Source of the DNA: Phycisphaerae bacterium | GTDB lineage: Bacteria; Planctomycetota; Phycisphaerae; UBA1845; UTPLA1 | Length of the DNA: 64,000 nt | Direction: 5' to 3' | Assembly (NCBI GenBank): GCA_035275405.1 | Contig: DATEMU010000015.1 | Location: 1-64,000 of the forward strand | In this document: in pieces, positions 8,072 through 17,143 of the stretch | How the letters are laid out: every line of letters starts with the position of its first letter | Position numbering within the stretch: the stretch's first letter is position 1 | Translations under genes and position numbers: made by a program | Notes under the pieces: generated by a model | Seen by the model: the letters and a program-made list of their open reading frames with translations, nothing else | Database searches by the model: none | Told to the model about the DNA's origin: nothing

Positions 8072-8908
8072 ATGAACCTTCCCCCTCTGACCGACCTCCT
8101 CGCCCTCATTCTCCTCGGCCTCGCCGCCGGCGCCAGCGGGGGTCTCCTCGGCATCGGCGGCTCCACCGTGATGATCCCCGGCATGGTCCTCCTCTTCGGC
8201 GCTGAGCAACAACACCTGTATCAAGCCTCCGCCATGATCGTAAACTTCTTCGTCGTCGCGCCGTCAGTCCTGCAACACCAAAACGCCGGCGCGACCTTCC
8301 GCCACGTCACCCGTTGGACCATCCCCGGCGCCATCGTCGGCGCCCTCGCCGGCGTCTGGCTCAGCGAGCGCGCCCTCTTCCACGGCCCCGGTCAGGGCTA
8401 CCTGCAAATCGGTTTCGCCGCGTTCCTGTTCTACGTCGTAATCTACAACCTCGCGCGAATCCGCTCCGGCAAGCGCCTGCCCAAAATGGACGAGTCCGAT
8501 GCCGCCCGTCTCTCGCCCGCGAAGATTCTCGCCCTCGTCGGCCTGCCCGCCGGCCTCTTCGGCGGCTTGCTCGGCGTCGGCGGCGGTCTCATCGCCGTCC
8601 CCACGCAGCAGCTCTTCCTCCGCATCCCCCTGACCAACGCCATCGCCAATTCCGCCAGCACCATCCTCTGGTCCAGCGTCGTCGGCGCGATAGCCAAAAA
8701 CGCCGCCCTCACCCGCCACGGCTTCACGCTCGGCGAGTCCGCGCTCCTGGCCGTCTGCCTCGCCCCCACGGCCATCCTCGGCGCCTGGTATACTGCCCCC
8801 CGCGTCCACCGCTGGCCCGTCGGCCTCATCCGCCTCGCCTTCGTAATGCTCCTCCTCTACTGCGGGGTGCGCCTCCTCTTCGCCGGTTGGCGGCAGATGC
8901 AACCCTAA
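8072..8908 (+). CDS. TauE/SafE family sulfite/anion permease
   Basis: A 278-residue inner-membrane protein with about eight hydrophobic segments. It shows the two family repeats: AAGASGGLLGIGGSTVMIPG near residue 18 and LPAGLFGGLLGVGGGLIAVP in the second half, each with the glycine-rich turn followed by Pro. The family exports sulfite, sulfoacetate or related anions; the substrate here is not known. The ATG at 8072 was chosen because the first hydrophobic segment begins just after it; the open frame upstream runs through the hairpin repeat and is probably not coding. Confidence 0.88.
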   Translation: MNLPPLTDLLALILLGLAAGASGGLLGIGGSTVMIPGMVLLFGAEQQHLYQASAMIVNFFVVAPSVLQHQNAGATFRHVTRWTIPGAIVGALAGVWLSERALFHGPGQGYLQIGFAAFLFYVVIYNLARIRSGKRLPKMDESDAARLSPAKILALVGLPAGLFGGLLGVGGGLIAVPTQQLFLRIPLTNAIANSASTILWSSVVGAIAKNAALTRHGFTLGESALLAVCLAPTAILGAWYTAPRVHRWPVGLIRLAFVMLLLYCGVRLLFAGWRQMQP

Positions 8909-8928
8909 TCCAAACGCTCCAGGTGGCG

Positions 8929-9603
8929 TCAGCGGCGTTGAGCGCGCGCCCGGCGCAAACCCATCCGCCGGCGCGTCTTGGCGCCGGTCGGCGTGAGAGG
9001 CAAACGAGCGGCTCGCGCTTCATGAATGGGTGCACTGCGCTGAGCGGACAGCAACGCCTGCGCTGTTAAGCGTGCCGTGACCGCCGCATCGAAAACGCCG
9101 CCTGCGTGACGGGCGGCAATCGCGCCGCTGAACAACAGCATCAACTGCTTGGTCACGCCTTCAGGGTCCGGCATTCCGGCGGCCTGAACGCGAAGCAGCA
9201 ACTCGCCGGCGATATGTTGGCCGTGTGCCGCTGCGGCGAGATGGATCGGGTCGTGGGCGGACGGAAATTCCGTCGCGGCATTCATGAAAAAGCACCCGCG
9301 GAAATCGGGCCGCGCGAACCAGTCCGCCAGCAAATCGAAGAAGGCCAGTATTTGTGCGCGCGGGTCGCTGCCGCCGTGGCGGCGCATATGCGCGATCGCC
9401 TCGGCGATGTCGGCACGGTCGCGCCGATCCAACACCGCCAGGATAAGGTCGTCCTTGCTTTCGAAATGCTTGTAGAACGCGGTCTTGGTGATGCCGACGG
9501 CGCTGAGTATCCGGTCCAGCCCCACCGCCTGGAAACCGGTCGTGTAGAACAGATCCCCGGCAGTCTCAATGAGCCGATCTCGTGTCGTGCGCGGCGTGGC
9601 CAT
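8929..9603 (-). CDS. TetR family transcriptional regulator
   Basis: A 224-residue DNA-binding protein. Residues 1-60 hold the TetR helix-turn-helix (TRDRLIETAGDLFYTTGFQA, then VGLDRILSAVGITKTAFYKH). The C-terminal part is a ligand/dimer domain and ends in an Arg-rich tail. The Met at 9603 (MATPRTT) fits the family start better than a Met ten codons upstream. It is divergent from the methanethiol methyltransferase gene, with 169 bases between the starts, so it is likely to regulate that gene and itself. This is inference from arrangement. Confidence 0.88.
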   Translation of the reverse strand: MATPRTTRDRLIETAGDLFYTTGFQAVGLDRILSAVGITKTAFYKHFESKDDLILAVLDRRDRADIAEAIAHMRRHGGSDPRAQILAFFDLLADWFARPDFRGCFFMNAATEFPSAHDPIHLAAAAHGQHIAGELLLRVQAAGMPDPEGVTKQLMLLFSGAIAARHAGGVFDAAVTARLTAQALLSAQRSAPIHEARAARLPLTPTGAKTRRRMGLRRARAQRR

Positions 9604-9658
9604 GGGGTCCTCCGGAAGCGAACAGTACGGCATGCGAGTTTACCACAACGACACCCCC

Positions 9659-9668
9659 TGGTGCACCA
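9659..9668. promoter_or_regulatory. candidate operator palindrome between tetR and mddA-like genes
   Basis: TGGTGCACCA is a perfect 10-bp palindrome 56 bases upstream of the tetR start and about 105 bases upstream of the divergent methyltransferase start. It is a possible TetR-family operator, but such short palindromes also occur by chance. Confidence 0.25.
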
Positions 9669-9772
9669 CGAGTCAACTTTTCGCAGACGGTGCCCGGCAT
9701 CTAAACTCCGTGCGTGTAACGGCCGCACAAAGACTCGATTTCGGTTTCCAATATTGACACGGAGAAGTTTTC

Positions 9773-10600
9773 ATGAGCGCACATGCGATATCGTTCGAAC
9801 ACGCGAATCTTGCCGAGCGACAACCCGGACGGCTCGGCGGTATCTTGACCCTCACGTATGGGCTGTTTTCCTACCTTACTTTCCCCGCGACGATCCTTTA
9901 CGCCATCGGATTTGTCGGCAACTGGGTTGTCCCGAAGTCGATCGATAGTGGCGTAGCCGGACCGGTCGGCTCGGCGCTGCTGATCAACGCTGCGCTGCTA
10001 GGCGTCTTCGTCGTGCAGCACACGATCATGGCCCGACCGGCATTCAAACACTGGTGGACGCGGATCGTACCGAAGCCGGTCGAGCGCAGCACGTTTGTTC
10101 TGGCGGCGAGCGCGTTGCTGGGGCTTCTTTTCTGGCAGTGGCGGCCGATGCCCCAGGTAGTGTGGAGCGTGCACGGGCCCGCTGCCATCGCGCTATCCGC
10201 GATCTCGTTGGCCGGTTGGCTGATCGCCGTCGCGGCGTCCTTCACCATCAGCCACCTGGATCTGTTCGGCGTGCGTCAGGCATGGCTGAGGTTCCGCAAT
10301 CGCGCCTACGCGCCGGTCGGATTTCGATTGGCGGGACTGTATCGCGTCGTGCGGCACCCGCTGATGACGGGCTTTTTGATCGCCTTCTGGGCCACGCCGA
10401 CGATGACCCTCGGGCACCTTTACTTTGCCGCCTTGGTGACGGGCTACGTCCTGTTCGGAACGTGGATCGAGGAGCGCGATCTCATCGCCGAGCACGGCGA
10501 GCAATATCTTGCCTATAAGCGTGAAGTTCGAGGCCTGGTCCCGATTCCAAAGCGCAGGTCGCCATCCCCGAACGCTTCGATATCGCCGGCAGCTTCTTGA
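9773..10600 (+). CDS. mddA: methanethiol S-methyltransferase (MddA-like), NnrU/ICMT superfamily
   Basis: A 275-residue integral membrane protein with at least five hydrophobic segments. The region LTYGLFSYLTFPATILYAIG followed by FVGNWVVPKSIDSG matches what I know of MddA N-termini. The C-terminal part has YRVVRHPLMTGFLIAFWATP and IEERDLIAEHGEQYLAYKRE, the SAM-binding His-Pro and Glu-rich motifs of isoprenylcysteine methyltransferase-like enzymes. MddA methylates methanethiol to dimethyl sulfide at the membrane. The ribosome site GGAGAAG lies just upstream of the ATG. It is divergent from tetR and followed by a tiny membrane protein gene. Confidence 0.8.
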   Translation: MSAHAISFEHANLAERQPGRLGGILTLTYGLFSYLTFPATILYAIGFVGNWVVPKSIDSGVAGPVGSALLINAALLGVFVVQHTIMARPAFKHWWTRIVPKPVERSTFVLAASALLGLLFWQWRPMPQVVWSVHGPAAIALSAISLAGWLIAVAASFTISHLDLFGVRQAWLRFRNRAYAPVGFRLAGLYRVVRHPLMTGFLIAFWATPTMTLGHLYFAALVTGYVLFGTWIEERDLIAEHGEQYLAYKREVRGLVPIPKRRSPSPNASISPAAS

Positions 10601-10610
10601 GGTGGACGAA

Positions 10611-10748
10611 ATGAAAGCGATTCAAACGAATCAATGGACAAAACACTCTTCCAAGCGCCTTGGGATGGCGGCATTCGCCTTTTTCTTCGCGAAAGGCCTG
10701 GCTTGGATCGCCGCCGCGATCGGCGGTTATGCCGCACTGGGGCATTAA
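10611..10748 (+). CDS. small membrane protein downstream of mddA
   Basis: A 45-residue protein with a charged N-terminus (MKAIQTNQWTKHSSKRLG) and one hydrophobic helix (MAAFAFFFAKGLAWIAAAIG). A good ribosome site (GAGGTGG) overlaps the mddA stop, and the ATG lies 10 bases after it, so the two are probably co-translated. It may be an accessory to the methyltransferase, or unrelated. Family not recognised. Confidence 0.55.
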   Translation: MKAIQTNQWTKHSSKRLGMAAFAFFFAKGLAWIAAAIGGYAALGH

Positions 10749-11080
10749 TGGCTCCGTCTCAACGTTCGGGGGGCGGAATGGGTCAAGTCCCTGGCCACAA
10801 CGATCAGAGGTCGGAGGCCGTGGGGCGATGGAATAGGGCAGGAGCTGTGCGATTGGCCTGCCGCCCGTCGCGGTGGAAAAGCCCAAGTCCTCAGTCCCTC
10901 AGTGTCAGATTATGTTTATCAGATTCTTCGACATCTCCAAATTGACTTCGCTGCCGCTTCCCTCGACCCTTGCCACGCCGACCAGTCCGCCGGTACCATG
11001 CTCCCGGTTTAATTCGGTCGCCTGAGCGACCGCCTCGCGGGGGATAAAAGCCGGGCTCACAAAGGAAGGTAGGTCAGGCG
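10749..11080. other. 332-base intergenic region
   Basis: No gene seen. A short hairpin CGGTCGC / GCGACCG (loop CTGA) lies at about 11018-11035, and a purine-rich ribosome site precedes the lipoprotein gene at 11081. Confidence 0.4.
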
Positions 11081-11503
11081 ATGTTCACGATGCGAAAGTC
11101 AGGGATGGTTCTCAGTGTGGTTCTCTGCGCGGCCCTGCTGCCCGCCGGTTGCGGCACCGAGGGCCCGCCGCCCGGGGCCGTCCTGCAGGGGGCCTGGCTC
11201 CTCTCCGCCCCGGAATCCTCTGACCACGATGGCAAGCTCTTCGTCTTCGACGGCAACGGCACGTTGATCGAGATTCGCGAGACCTCGGGCAACCAGACGT
11301 TTATCGATCGCAATCCCCATCGCGAAACCATCGTCAACGGCACCTTCGTGCGAATCGTCACTCAGGGAGACTTGATCTTTGAGGGGAACTTGAACGACGC
11401 CCGCAACGTCATCAACGGCCACCTCCAAAGCGAGTTCACCGTCTTTTTCACCGATGATGTCATCATCACCGATCTGGGTAATGCGACGTTTACGAAGCAA
11501 TAA
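11081..11503 (+). CDS. hypothetical lipoprotein
   Basis: A 140-residue exported protein. A lipoprotein signal (MRKSGMVLSVVLCAALLPAG followed by Cys) ends about residue 23. The mature part carries a small beta-rich domain with GAWLLSAPESSDHDGKLFVF, IVNGTFVRIVTQGDLIFEGN and FTVFFTDDVIITDLGNATF, like planctomycete lipoproteins of unknown role. The start may be the ATG at 11081 or the one three codons later. Confidence 0.65.
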   Translation: MFTMRKSGMVLSVVLCAALLPAGCGTEGPPPGAVLQGAWLLSAPESSDHDGKLFVFDGNGTLIEIRETSGNQTFIDRNPHRETIVNGTFVRIVTQGDLIFEGNLNDARNVINGHLQSEFTVFFTDDVIITDLGNATFTKQ

Positions 11504-11552
11504 CCGGCGATGGAGAACAGCCTCCCTCGGCTGTTTGATGTCGTACAAAACA

Positions 11553-11789
11553 ATGAACTTCAAGCCTGCTCAGCGCGTTCGAGTCCGCCAGCGCATCCGC
11601 TCCTCCGGCGGTCCCTGGGATACGGAGGTGGAGGGAACGGTCGTCTCCTGCGCCCCGCAGCCCACCGGAAGCTGGTACGCGCACGGAAAGAATGATCGGT
11701 TATGGCTTCAACGCCTCCGCCTCCGGCGATCCGACGGGGAAATCGTCGATCTCGTTCTGGACAATGATTCCAGCGTCACCGTGCTATGA
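11553..11789 (+). CDS. small hypothetical protein
   Basis: A 78-residue basic, probably cytoplasmic protein (MNFKPAQRVRVRQRIRS, then WDTEVEGTVVSC and WLQRLRLRRSDGEIVDLVLD). The alternation of charged and beta-forming residues suggests a small beta-barrel, perhaps SH3- or KOW-like. An in-frame ATG at 11538 would add five residues. Unknown function. Confidence 0.55.
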   Translation: MNFKPAQRVRVRQRIRSSGGPWDTEVEGTVVSCAPQPTGSWYAHGKNDRLWLQRLRLRRSDGEIVDLVLDNDSSVTVL

Positions 11790-11834
11790 TGCGGGAGCCG
11801 GCCTGGCCGAGGATTCGACCCTAGCGAGCGCGAT

Positions 11835-12563
11835 GTGCCGCACCTTTCCGTCAGACCCAACCCGTCCGTGCCCTACGAAATCCGCTTTCGCGACGACGCG
11901 CTCATCGTCGTCGACAAGCCCACCGGCGTCGTCACGCAGCCGGGCAAGAAGCACGAGCACGACAGCCTGCTCAACGGCCTGTTCGCGGAGTTCGGTCCGG
12001 CCCTGCAGAACCTCGGCGAGGCCCGCGACTGGGGACTCTTGCATCGCCTGGACCGCGATACCTCTGGTCTCGTCCTCATCGCCCTCCGCAAGAGTGCGTT
12101 CGATCATCTGCTCGATCAGTTCAAGCGCCGCCTCGTCCAGAAAATCTATTGGGCGCTCGTCGCCGGCATGCCCTTACCGGCCCAGGGCGTCATTCAGAAG
12201 CCCATCGCCGAAGTGGTGGGGGCTCGGAAAAAAGCCGTGCTGGCTCGCGACGGAAAACCGGCTATCACGGCCTATCGCGTCCTCCAAACCGCCGGCGCCG
12301 TCTCGCTCGTAGAGGCCCGGCCCAAGACCGGTCGCCTGCATCAGATTCGCGTACACCTGGCATCGCTGGGATTCCCCGTCCTGGGCGAGGACACGTATGC
12401 GGGAAAATTCGTCTTGCCGAAAGCGCCCCGGCTGTGTCTCCATGCGGCGAGCCTGTCGTTCATCCACCCCGTGACGGGCAAGCGAATGACGGTCACCTCC
12501 CCTTGGCCGGAGGATCTTGCGACAACGCTCAAGCGACAGGGTCTGGCTCCACCATCGAATTAG
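11835..12563 (+). CDS. RluA family pseudouridine synthase
   Basis: A 242-residue enzyme that converts uridine to pseudouridine in rRNA or tRNA. The catalytic motif HRLDRDTSG is at residues 70-78, with Asp73 the nucleophile. The N-terminus has the expected DDALIVVDKPTGVVTQPG, and the C-terminal part the motif TGRLHQIRVHLASLGFPVLG, which includes the conserved R-x-H-Q-I-R-x-H-L core. There is no S4 RNA-binding domain, so this is the short RluA/TruC form rather than RluC/RluD. The exact target site cannot be told. It is convergent with the tad operon, 17 bases away. Confidence 0.9.
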   Translation: MPHLSVRPNPSVPYEIRFRDDALIVVDKPTGVVTQPGKKHEHDSLLNGLFAEFGPALQNLGEARDWGLLHRLDRDTSGLVLIALRKSAFDHLLDQFKRRLVQKIYWALVAGMPLPAQGVIQKPIAEVVGARKKAVLARDGKPAITAYRVLQTAGAVSLVEARPKTGRLHQIRVHLASLGFPVLGEDTYAGKFVLPKAPRLCLHAASLSFIHPVTGKRMTVTSPWPEDLATTLKRQGLAPPSN

Positions 12564-12580
12564 GCGGCGTTTGAACGCCC

Positions 12581-13288
12581 TTAGCTGGGCTTGTCGACCT
12601 CGACCGCGGGCCGGCTGGTTGTGGAAGGGGACCGTCGCGGCGGCTCGGCGAATCCGAAATAGCCCCCCCGCGCGGAGTTGAGCAGGGCGAGATTGTATTC
12701 GGCGTCGTCCACGGATACGACCAATTTGTAGAGCGACGCCGATTCATCCTCGCGGCCCATCAGGCCCAGCGCCAGTGCCATGTTGGCCCGGTAGCGGGAG
12801 TTGGAAGGCTGCAGCGCCGCCGCCCCCATGAAGCACTGAAACGCGCTCGCGCAGTCAGGCTTCGTTAAATAGCAAACTCCGAGATTATTCAGGAGAATGT
12901 CGTCACGAGGGGCAATCACCAGTGCCGATCGCAACGCGGCAATGGCGGCGTCGACGCGGCGCATCCGCATGCGGACCTCGGCCTGCAACAGGTACGCGGG
13001 CATGAATTGAGGATTCTCGGCGATTAATCTGCTCAACAACACGTCGCACGCCGCATCCTGCCGCCGGGCGGACAGAATTCGGGCATAAGCGTATTGCGTT
13101 TTCGCGCTGGCCGGCCGACCAGCCCCTTCCGCGAATTGCTCATCTTCCGGATGTGGCGGGTTCGGATCTTTCCCGCTGGCGACCGATTTATCCTGTGCAC
13201 AGCCGGTCTGAAATACGAAGCACGCCGCGGCACAGCAGGTAGCCAGGGAAAAAAGAAGCGCTGTTCCCTGGAGCCGGATGGGTGTCAT
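12581..13288 (-). CDS. tadD: TadD-like TPR lipoprotein
   Basis: A 235-residue lipoprotein. The signal peptide ends at VFQTGC, with Cys30 as lipidation site. The mature protein contains tetratricopeptide repeats (KTQYAYARILSARRQDAACD, AYLLQAEVRMRMRRVDAAIA, ILLNNLGVCYLTKPDCASAF, NSRYRANMALALGLMGREDE). TadD proteins are outer-membrane pilotins or scaffolds of the Tad secretin. It is the last gene of the tad operon; its ATG overlaps the stop of the preceding lipoprotein gene. It ends in a Pro/Ser/Thr-rich tail. Confidence 0.78.
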   Translation of the reverse strand: MTPIRLQGTALLFSLATCCAAACFVFQTGCAQDKSVASGKDPNPPHPEDEQFAEGAGRPASAKTQYAYARILSARRQDAACDVLLSRLIAENPQFMPAYLLQAEVRMRMRRVDAAIAALRSALVIAPRDDILLNNLGVCYLTKPDCASAFQCFMGAAALQPSNSRYRANMALALGLMGREDESASLYKLVVSVDDAEYNLALLNSARGGYFGFAEPPRRSPSTTSRPAVEVDKPS

Positions 13289-13821
13289 TTGACGCTTCCC
13301 CCACGATTCGCCACCGCGCCGCCGCCGGTTCCGTTCATGTCGCCGCCGCCCTGGTCATCGCCACCTCCGTAGCTCTTCTGGATGACCATGAGGACGAATT
13401 CCGAAAGCATTCCTTCGCCGCCGGGGTGCCCATCCTCGATGGGGCCGATGTTAATCCCGGCCTTGGCGAGCCGGTCAGAGATGAATTGCAGCCGTGCCTC
13501 GTGAAGCTCGGGCGCCGCGTCTCCGCGGCGGAGGTTCAAGGGTCCCGGATGCGTCTTGTAGTGATCGACCAGGACGTTGAAATCATGCTCGCCGAGTTCG
13601 TTCAGGCAGGCGCTGTGGGTGACAAAGTGATAGGGGTAGAGCGTGTGCTGCGCAATGATCGCGTTCTGGATCGCCGTATCATTGAAGTATTTCGACTCCG
13701 CCATATTGATGTCGCGCTCGGGCGGTGCCGACGACGTGGAGGGCGATGAGGGCGACGGCGAATTGCACGCCAGGGCCGCAAGGGCCAGTCCGGCATATCC
13801 GATAAATGTTGTACATTTCAT
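13285..13821 (-). CDS. hypothetical lipoprotein within the tad operon
   Basis: A 178-residue lipoprotein. The signal (MKCTTFIGYAGLALAALAC) gives lipidation at Cys19, followed by a Ser/Pro-rich linker. The mature domain has FNDTAIQNAIIAQHTLYPYH, FVTHSACLNELGEHDFNVLV, and a Gly-rich C-terminus. The start at 13821 is favoured because GGGAG lies ten bases upstream; the ATG at 13839 has no such site. Its position between tadC and tadD suggests an outer-membrane role in the pilus, like TadF or a pilotin, but I recognise no family. Confidence 0.65.
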   Translation of the reverse strand: MKCTTFIGYAGLALAALACNSPSPSSPSTSSAPPERDINMAESKYFNDTAIQNAIIAQHTLYPYHFVTHSACLNELGEHDFNVLVDHYKTHPGPLNLRRGDAAPELHEARLQFISDRLAKAGINIGPIEDGHPGGEGMLSEFVLMVIQKSYGGGDDQGGGDMNGTGGGAVANRGGSVK

Positions 13822-13857
13822 GAGTCGTAATTCTCCCATTTGAGTTTCTTCGTGTCC

Positions 13858-14790
13858 TTATCTCCCGGCAGCGCCGCTCAGGACTTTGGCCCATTCGATG
13901 CCCGCCGGACCACACACGACGATGATGATGGCCGGGAAGATCAGAAACACCAGCGGAAAAAGGAGTTTGACGGCCAATTTCTCCGCAAATTCCTGGGCCA
14001 TCATGCTGCGGGTCTCCCGCATCGAGCTGGCAAACGTCTTCAGTGTCTCGGCGATACTCGTACCGAATTGCTCGGATTGCGTCAAGGCGGCCGCCAGGGA
14101 CGAGGCCTCCTGGCAGCCCGTTCGCTCCCCCAGGTGCCGCATCGCCAGGCTGCGGGGGGCGCCCATGTGGATTTCCAGGTTCGTAAACGCCATCTCATCG
14201 CCAAGCAACATGCTGACGCTCGAGATTTTCTCGGTCACCACGTTCCAAGCCTGGTCCAGACCCATGCCGCTGGAGACACAGATTTCGAGGAGATCGACCG
14301 CGTCGGGCAAGCATACGCGTATTTCGGAGGTCCGTCGACTTCCCTTGAGGCGGACGAGCATATTCGGAAGAAAGAAGAAGAATGTCGCTCCCCCTAACAC
14401 CACCAGGGATTTCGTTGCGGTGGTCCATTTCGCCGAATAGGTCAACGCCGCGCCGACCCCCAGGGCCGCAAGGAGGAGCAGGACCTTGCTGCCCAGGAAA
14501 ACGACGACCGGGGTGTCCCCATGATATCCCGCGCGCGCCAGGAGTTTCCGGAGGTTTTGGGAGGTTCCGTGGACCCCCATTAACCCGCCCAATCGTCCCG
14601 TGATGCGCAGAAGCAACGGGCCCTTTTCTGCTGGCTCGGCTTCTTCGTCCGGTGTGGCGGTGCCAAGACGCGTGCGCAACGATTCCAGCCGGATGGACCG
14701 GGCCAGTAAAATTCCCGCGCCGATGGCCATGACCGCCACGAACACGAGGATCGGAATAAAAAACTGTGCCGGGATCATCGCGATGAGCAC
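13858..14790 (-). CDS. tadC: TadC, type II secretion system F-family platform protein
   Basis: A 310-residue inner-membrane protein. It has an N-terminal hydrophobic segment (FFIPILVFVAVMAIGAGILL), two central segments, a T2SSF cytoplasmic domain (VDLLEICVSSGMGLDQAWNV, then MGAPRSLAMRHLGERTGCQE and QFGTSIAETLKTFASSMRET) and C-terminal membrane segments (AVKLLFPLVFLIFPAIIIVV). With TadB it forms the inner-membrane platform on which TadA acts. The start is the GTG at 14790, next to the tadB stop, or the ATG at 14778. Confidence 0.92.
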   Translation of the reverse strand: MLIAMIPAQFFIPILVFVAVMAIGAGILLARSIRLESLRTRLGTATPDEEAEPAEKGPLLLRITGRLGGLMGVHGTSQNLRKLLARAGYHGDTPVVVFLGSKVLLLLAALGVGAALTYSAKWTTATKSLVVLGGATFFFFLPNMLVRLKGSRRTSEIRVCLPDAVDLLEICVSSGMGLDQAWNVVTEKISSVSMLLGDEMAFTNLEIHMGAPRSLAMRHLGERTGCQEASSLAAALTQSEQFGTSIAETLKTFASSMRETRSMMAQEFAEKLAVKLLFPLVFLIFPAIIIVVCGPAGIEWAKVLSGAAGR

Positions 14791-15774
14791 CTAATACCGT
14801 ATCACGCTGAGCCGATTCATGATCCAAATCCCCAGGATCACCCCGACCGCCGCGATGCTCAACAAAAACCTCCCGGCGTCGGTGGAGTACATCGTCGACA
14901 TGTACTTGGGATTCACCGAACTCAAGACGACGAATATGATCACCGGCAGGACGGCCAAAATCCGCTTGCTGAACTGAGTCTGCGCCGTGAGAACGCGCAC
15001 GCGGCGACTGAGCCGCATGCGATCGCGGATCACGTACGCCAATCGGTCCATCATGTCTGCCAGGTTTCCGCCGCTCTTGATCTGAATGGCGACCGACGTT
15101 CCAAAGATCCTCACATCCGGGTTGCTGAAGACCTTTCCGACCTCCTGGATGGCCCGCTCAATGCTCAAGCCCATTTCCTGCGCCTGGCAGATTTCCGCAA
15201 AGAGTGCTCCCACGGGCGGCGGTACTTCCGTGGCGATCAGTTGAAAGGCGCCGACCAGAGGGTGGCCCGCGCGCAACGATCGGGCCGCGATGTCCAGCGC
15301 ATCCACAAACTGGCTCTCAAAAAGCGCGGTGCGCTTCAGGATTCGACGCTGGAGCAGAAACCATAACACGAAGGCGGCCAGAATGACGGCGCCCAGACCG
15401 GGCATAAGGCTCTTGGTCGTGGCGTAGGAAAAGAAGAACGACAGCAGTACCAGCCCGATCGAACCGACGGTGAGGGATCGCAGGTCGACTTCCCAGCCCG
15501 CCTCCTGAAACTTCAACTTGATCCGGGGTGCAAGGCCCATCCGGCGGAATGCCGGCCGATGAACCACGGCCTCACGGCCCTGGTGCCAGAGCTTGAGCGG
15601 GCGAGTGGATGCCGTCTCGGCTTCCTCGATGATGACGCGCTTGCGGACCGCCTTCTCGCGGGCATTGCGCTTTATGGACCACAGCAGGACGACACCGAGC
15701 CACAGCGACAACACCAGCGCGAACGTCGCGGCGATAACCGTCAGATGGATGATGTTGTTGATATCAAAGGTCAT
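14791..15774 (-). CDS. tadB: TadB, type II secretion system F-family platform protein
   Basis: A 327-residue inner-membrane protein and partner of TadC. It has an N-terminal segment (TVIAATFALVLSLWLGVVLL), a central pair, a T2SSF domain (FVDALDIAARSLRAGHPLVG, then AEICQAQEMGLSIERAIQEV and SGGNLADMMDRLAYVIRDRM) and C-terminal hydrophobic segments (ILAVLPVIIFVVLSSVNPKY). It abuts tadC with no gap and lies 16 bases after cpaF. Confidence 0.92.
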   Translation of the reverse strand: MTFDINNIIHLTVIAATFALVLSLWLGVVLLWSIKRNAREKAVRKRVIIEEAETASTRPLKLWHQGREAVVHRPAFRRMGLAPRIKLKFQEAGWEVDLRSLTVGSIGLVLLSFFFSYATTKSLMPGLGAVILAAFVLWFLLQRRILKRTALFESQFVDALDIAARSLRAGHPLVGAFQLIATEVPPPVGALFAEICQAQEMGLSIERAIQEVGKVFSNPDVRIFGTSVAIQIKSGGNLADMMDRLAYVIRDRMRLSRRVRVLTAQTQFSKRILAVLPVIIFVVLSSVNPKYMSTMYSTDAGRFLLSIAAVGVILGIWIMNRLSVIRY

Positions 15775-15789
15775 GACATCCAGACCCTG

Positions 15790-17118
15790 TCAGCGACGCA
15801 TTGCCTTCATATCGCGCATGAATATTTCCGGCGGCAGCGTCACCCCCGCGGCTTCCAGTCGTTCCAACAGTTGTGGTCGGACGCCGCGCCGCTCGAACTC
15901 GCCCTTGGCGTGGCCCTGCGCATCGACGCCGCGCTGGGTAAACGTAAACAGATCGTGCAGCAGGATCGTGCCGCTCTCGATGCCGGTGATCTCGGCGAGA
16001 CTGACGATTTTTCTCCGTCCGCCCGTGAGGCGGGCGACGTGCAGGAGAACGTGCAGCGCCGAGGCGATCTGATGGCGGATGACATCCACCGGATAATTCA
16101 GCCCGGCCATGCTCACCATGTTCTCAATGCGGCGTAGCGCGTCGCGGGGATTGTTGGCGTGGACCGTGGTCATCGACCCCTCGTGGCCCGTGTTCATCGC
16201 TTGAAGCATGTCCAGGGCCTCCGCTCCGCGGACCTCGCCGATAACGATTCGGTCCGGACGCATGCGCAGGCAGTTTCGCAGCAGATCCCGGGGCGTCACC
16301 TCCCCACGACCTTCGATGTTCGGCGGCCGGGCCTCCAGCGTAATGACATGCTCGTGGGGAAGGCGCAGCTCCGCGGCATCTTCGATCGTAATGATTCGCT
16401 CGCTCGCGGGAATCGCCTTGGCCAGGACATTGAGCATCGTGGTCTTTCCGGCGCCGGTTCCTCCGGAGATCAGGATGTTCACCTTGCACTGCACGCAGGC
16501 CTGCAGAAACATCAGCATTTCTTCAGTCACCGATTCGTAGCGCAGCAGTTCATTCGTGTCGATCGGAATCGTTCCGAATCGGCGGATGCTCAGGCACGGT
16601 CCGGACAGCGACAGCGGGGGAATAATGGCGTTGACGCGCGAACCGTCCAGGAGGCGGGCATCCAGCATCGGCGAACTCTCGTCGATTCGGCGTCCGACCT
16701 TGATGGCGATGCGCTGGATCACCAGCATCACGTGCGCGTCGTCGCGAAACGACAGGTCGGTTCGCTGCAGCCGGCCTTCGCGCTCGACGTACACTTTCTG
16801 GGGACCGTTAACAAGGATATCGCTGATCGCCGGATCGCGCAGCAAGTCCTCAAGGGGGCCCAGCCCGAAGATATCGTCGATGACGTCCTGAACCAGCCGC
16901 CGTTTCTCCGGCGCCGAAAGGGGACAGCGCTGCTCATTCAGAAGCTGGTCGACCCGCCGCGAACACTCGGTACGCAGCTCCTCAACCGACATCCGATTCG
17001 CTTCCACCAGGTCCAGGATTTCGAGAAGCCGTCGATGGACATTAGCCTTGACCTTATGCAGGGCTTGCGGGTCGGAGACATCCCCACTCGCGACGGTCGG
17101 TTTGTTGTCGTTCGCCAT
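15790..17118 (-). CDS. cpaF: TadA/CpaF secretion ATPase
   Basis: A 442-residue hexameric ATPase that powers Flp pilus assembly from the cytoplasm. The Walker A motif is GGTGAGKTT at about residues 219-227; [20 protein letters not shown] is the Walker B region and [20 protein letters not shown] the His-box. The N-terminal part carries [19 protein letters not shown], typical for the CpaF group. The ATG at 17118 follows an ideal GGAGG site and is preferred over the TTG one codon earlier. Confidence 0.94.
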   Translation of the reverse strand: MANDNKPTVASGDVSDPQALHKVKANVHRRLLEILDLVEANRMSVEELRTECSRRVDQLLNEQRCPLSAPEKRRLVQDVIDDIFGLGPLEDLLRDPAISDILVNGPQKVYVEREGRLQRTDLSFRDDAHVMLVIQRIAIKVGRRIDESSPMLDARLLDGSRVNAIIPPLSLSGPCLSIRRFGTIPIDTNELLRYESVTEEMLMFLQACVQCKVNILISGGTGAGKTTMLNVLAKAIPASERIITIEDAAELRLPHEHVITLEARPPNIEGRGEVTPRDLLRNCLRMRPDRIVIGEVRGAEALDMLQAMNTGHEGSMTTVHANNPRDALRRIENMVSMAGLNYPVDVIRHQIASALHVLLHVARLTGGRRKIVSLAEITGIESGTILLHDLFTFTQRGVDAQGHAKGEFERRGVRPQLLERLEAAGVTLPPEIFMRDMKAMRR

Positions 17119-17143
17119 CAAAGTGCCTCCTGCAATTTGAACT

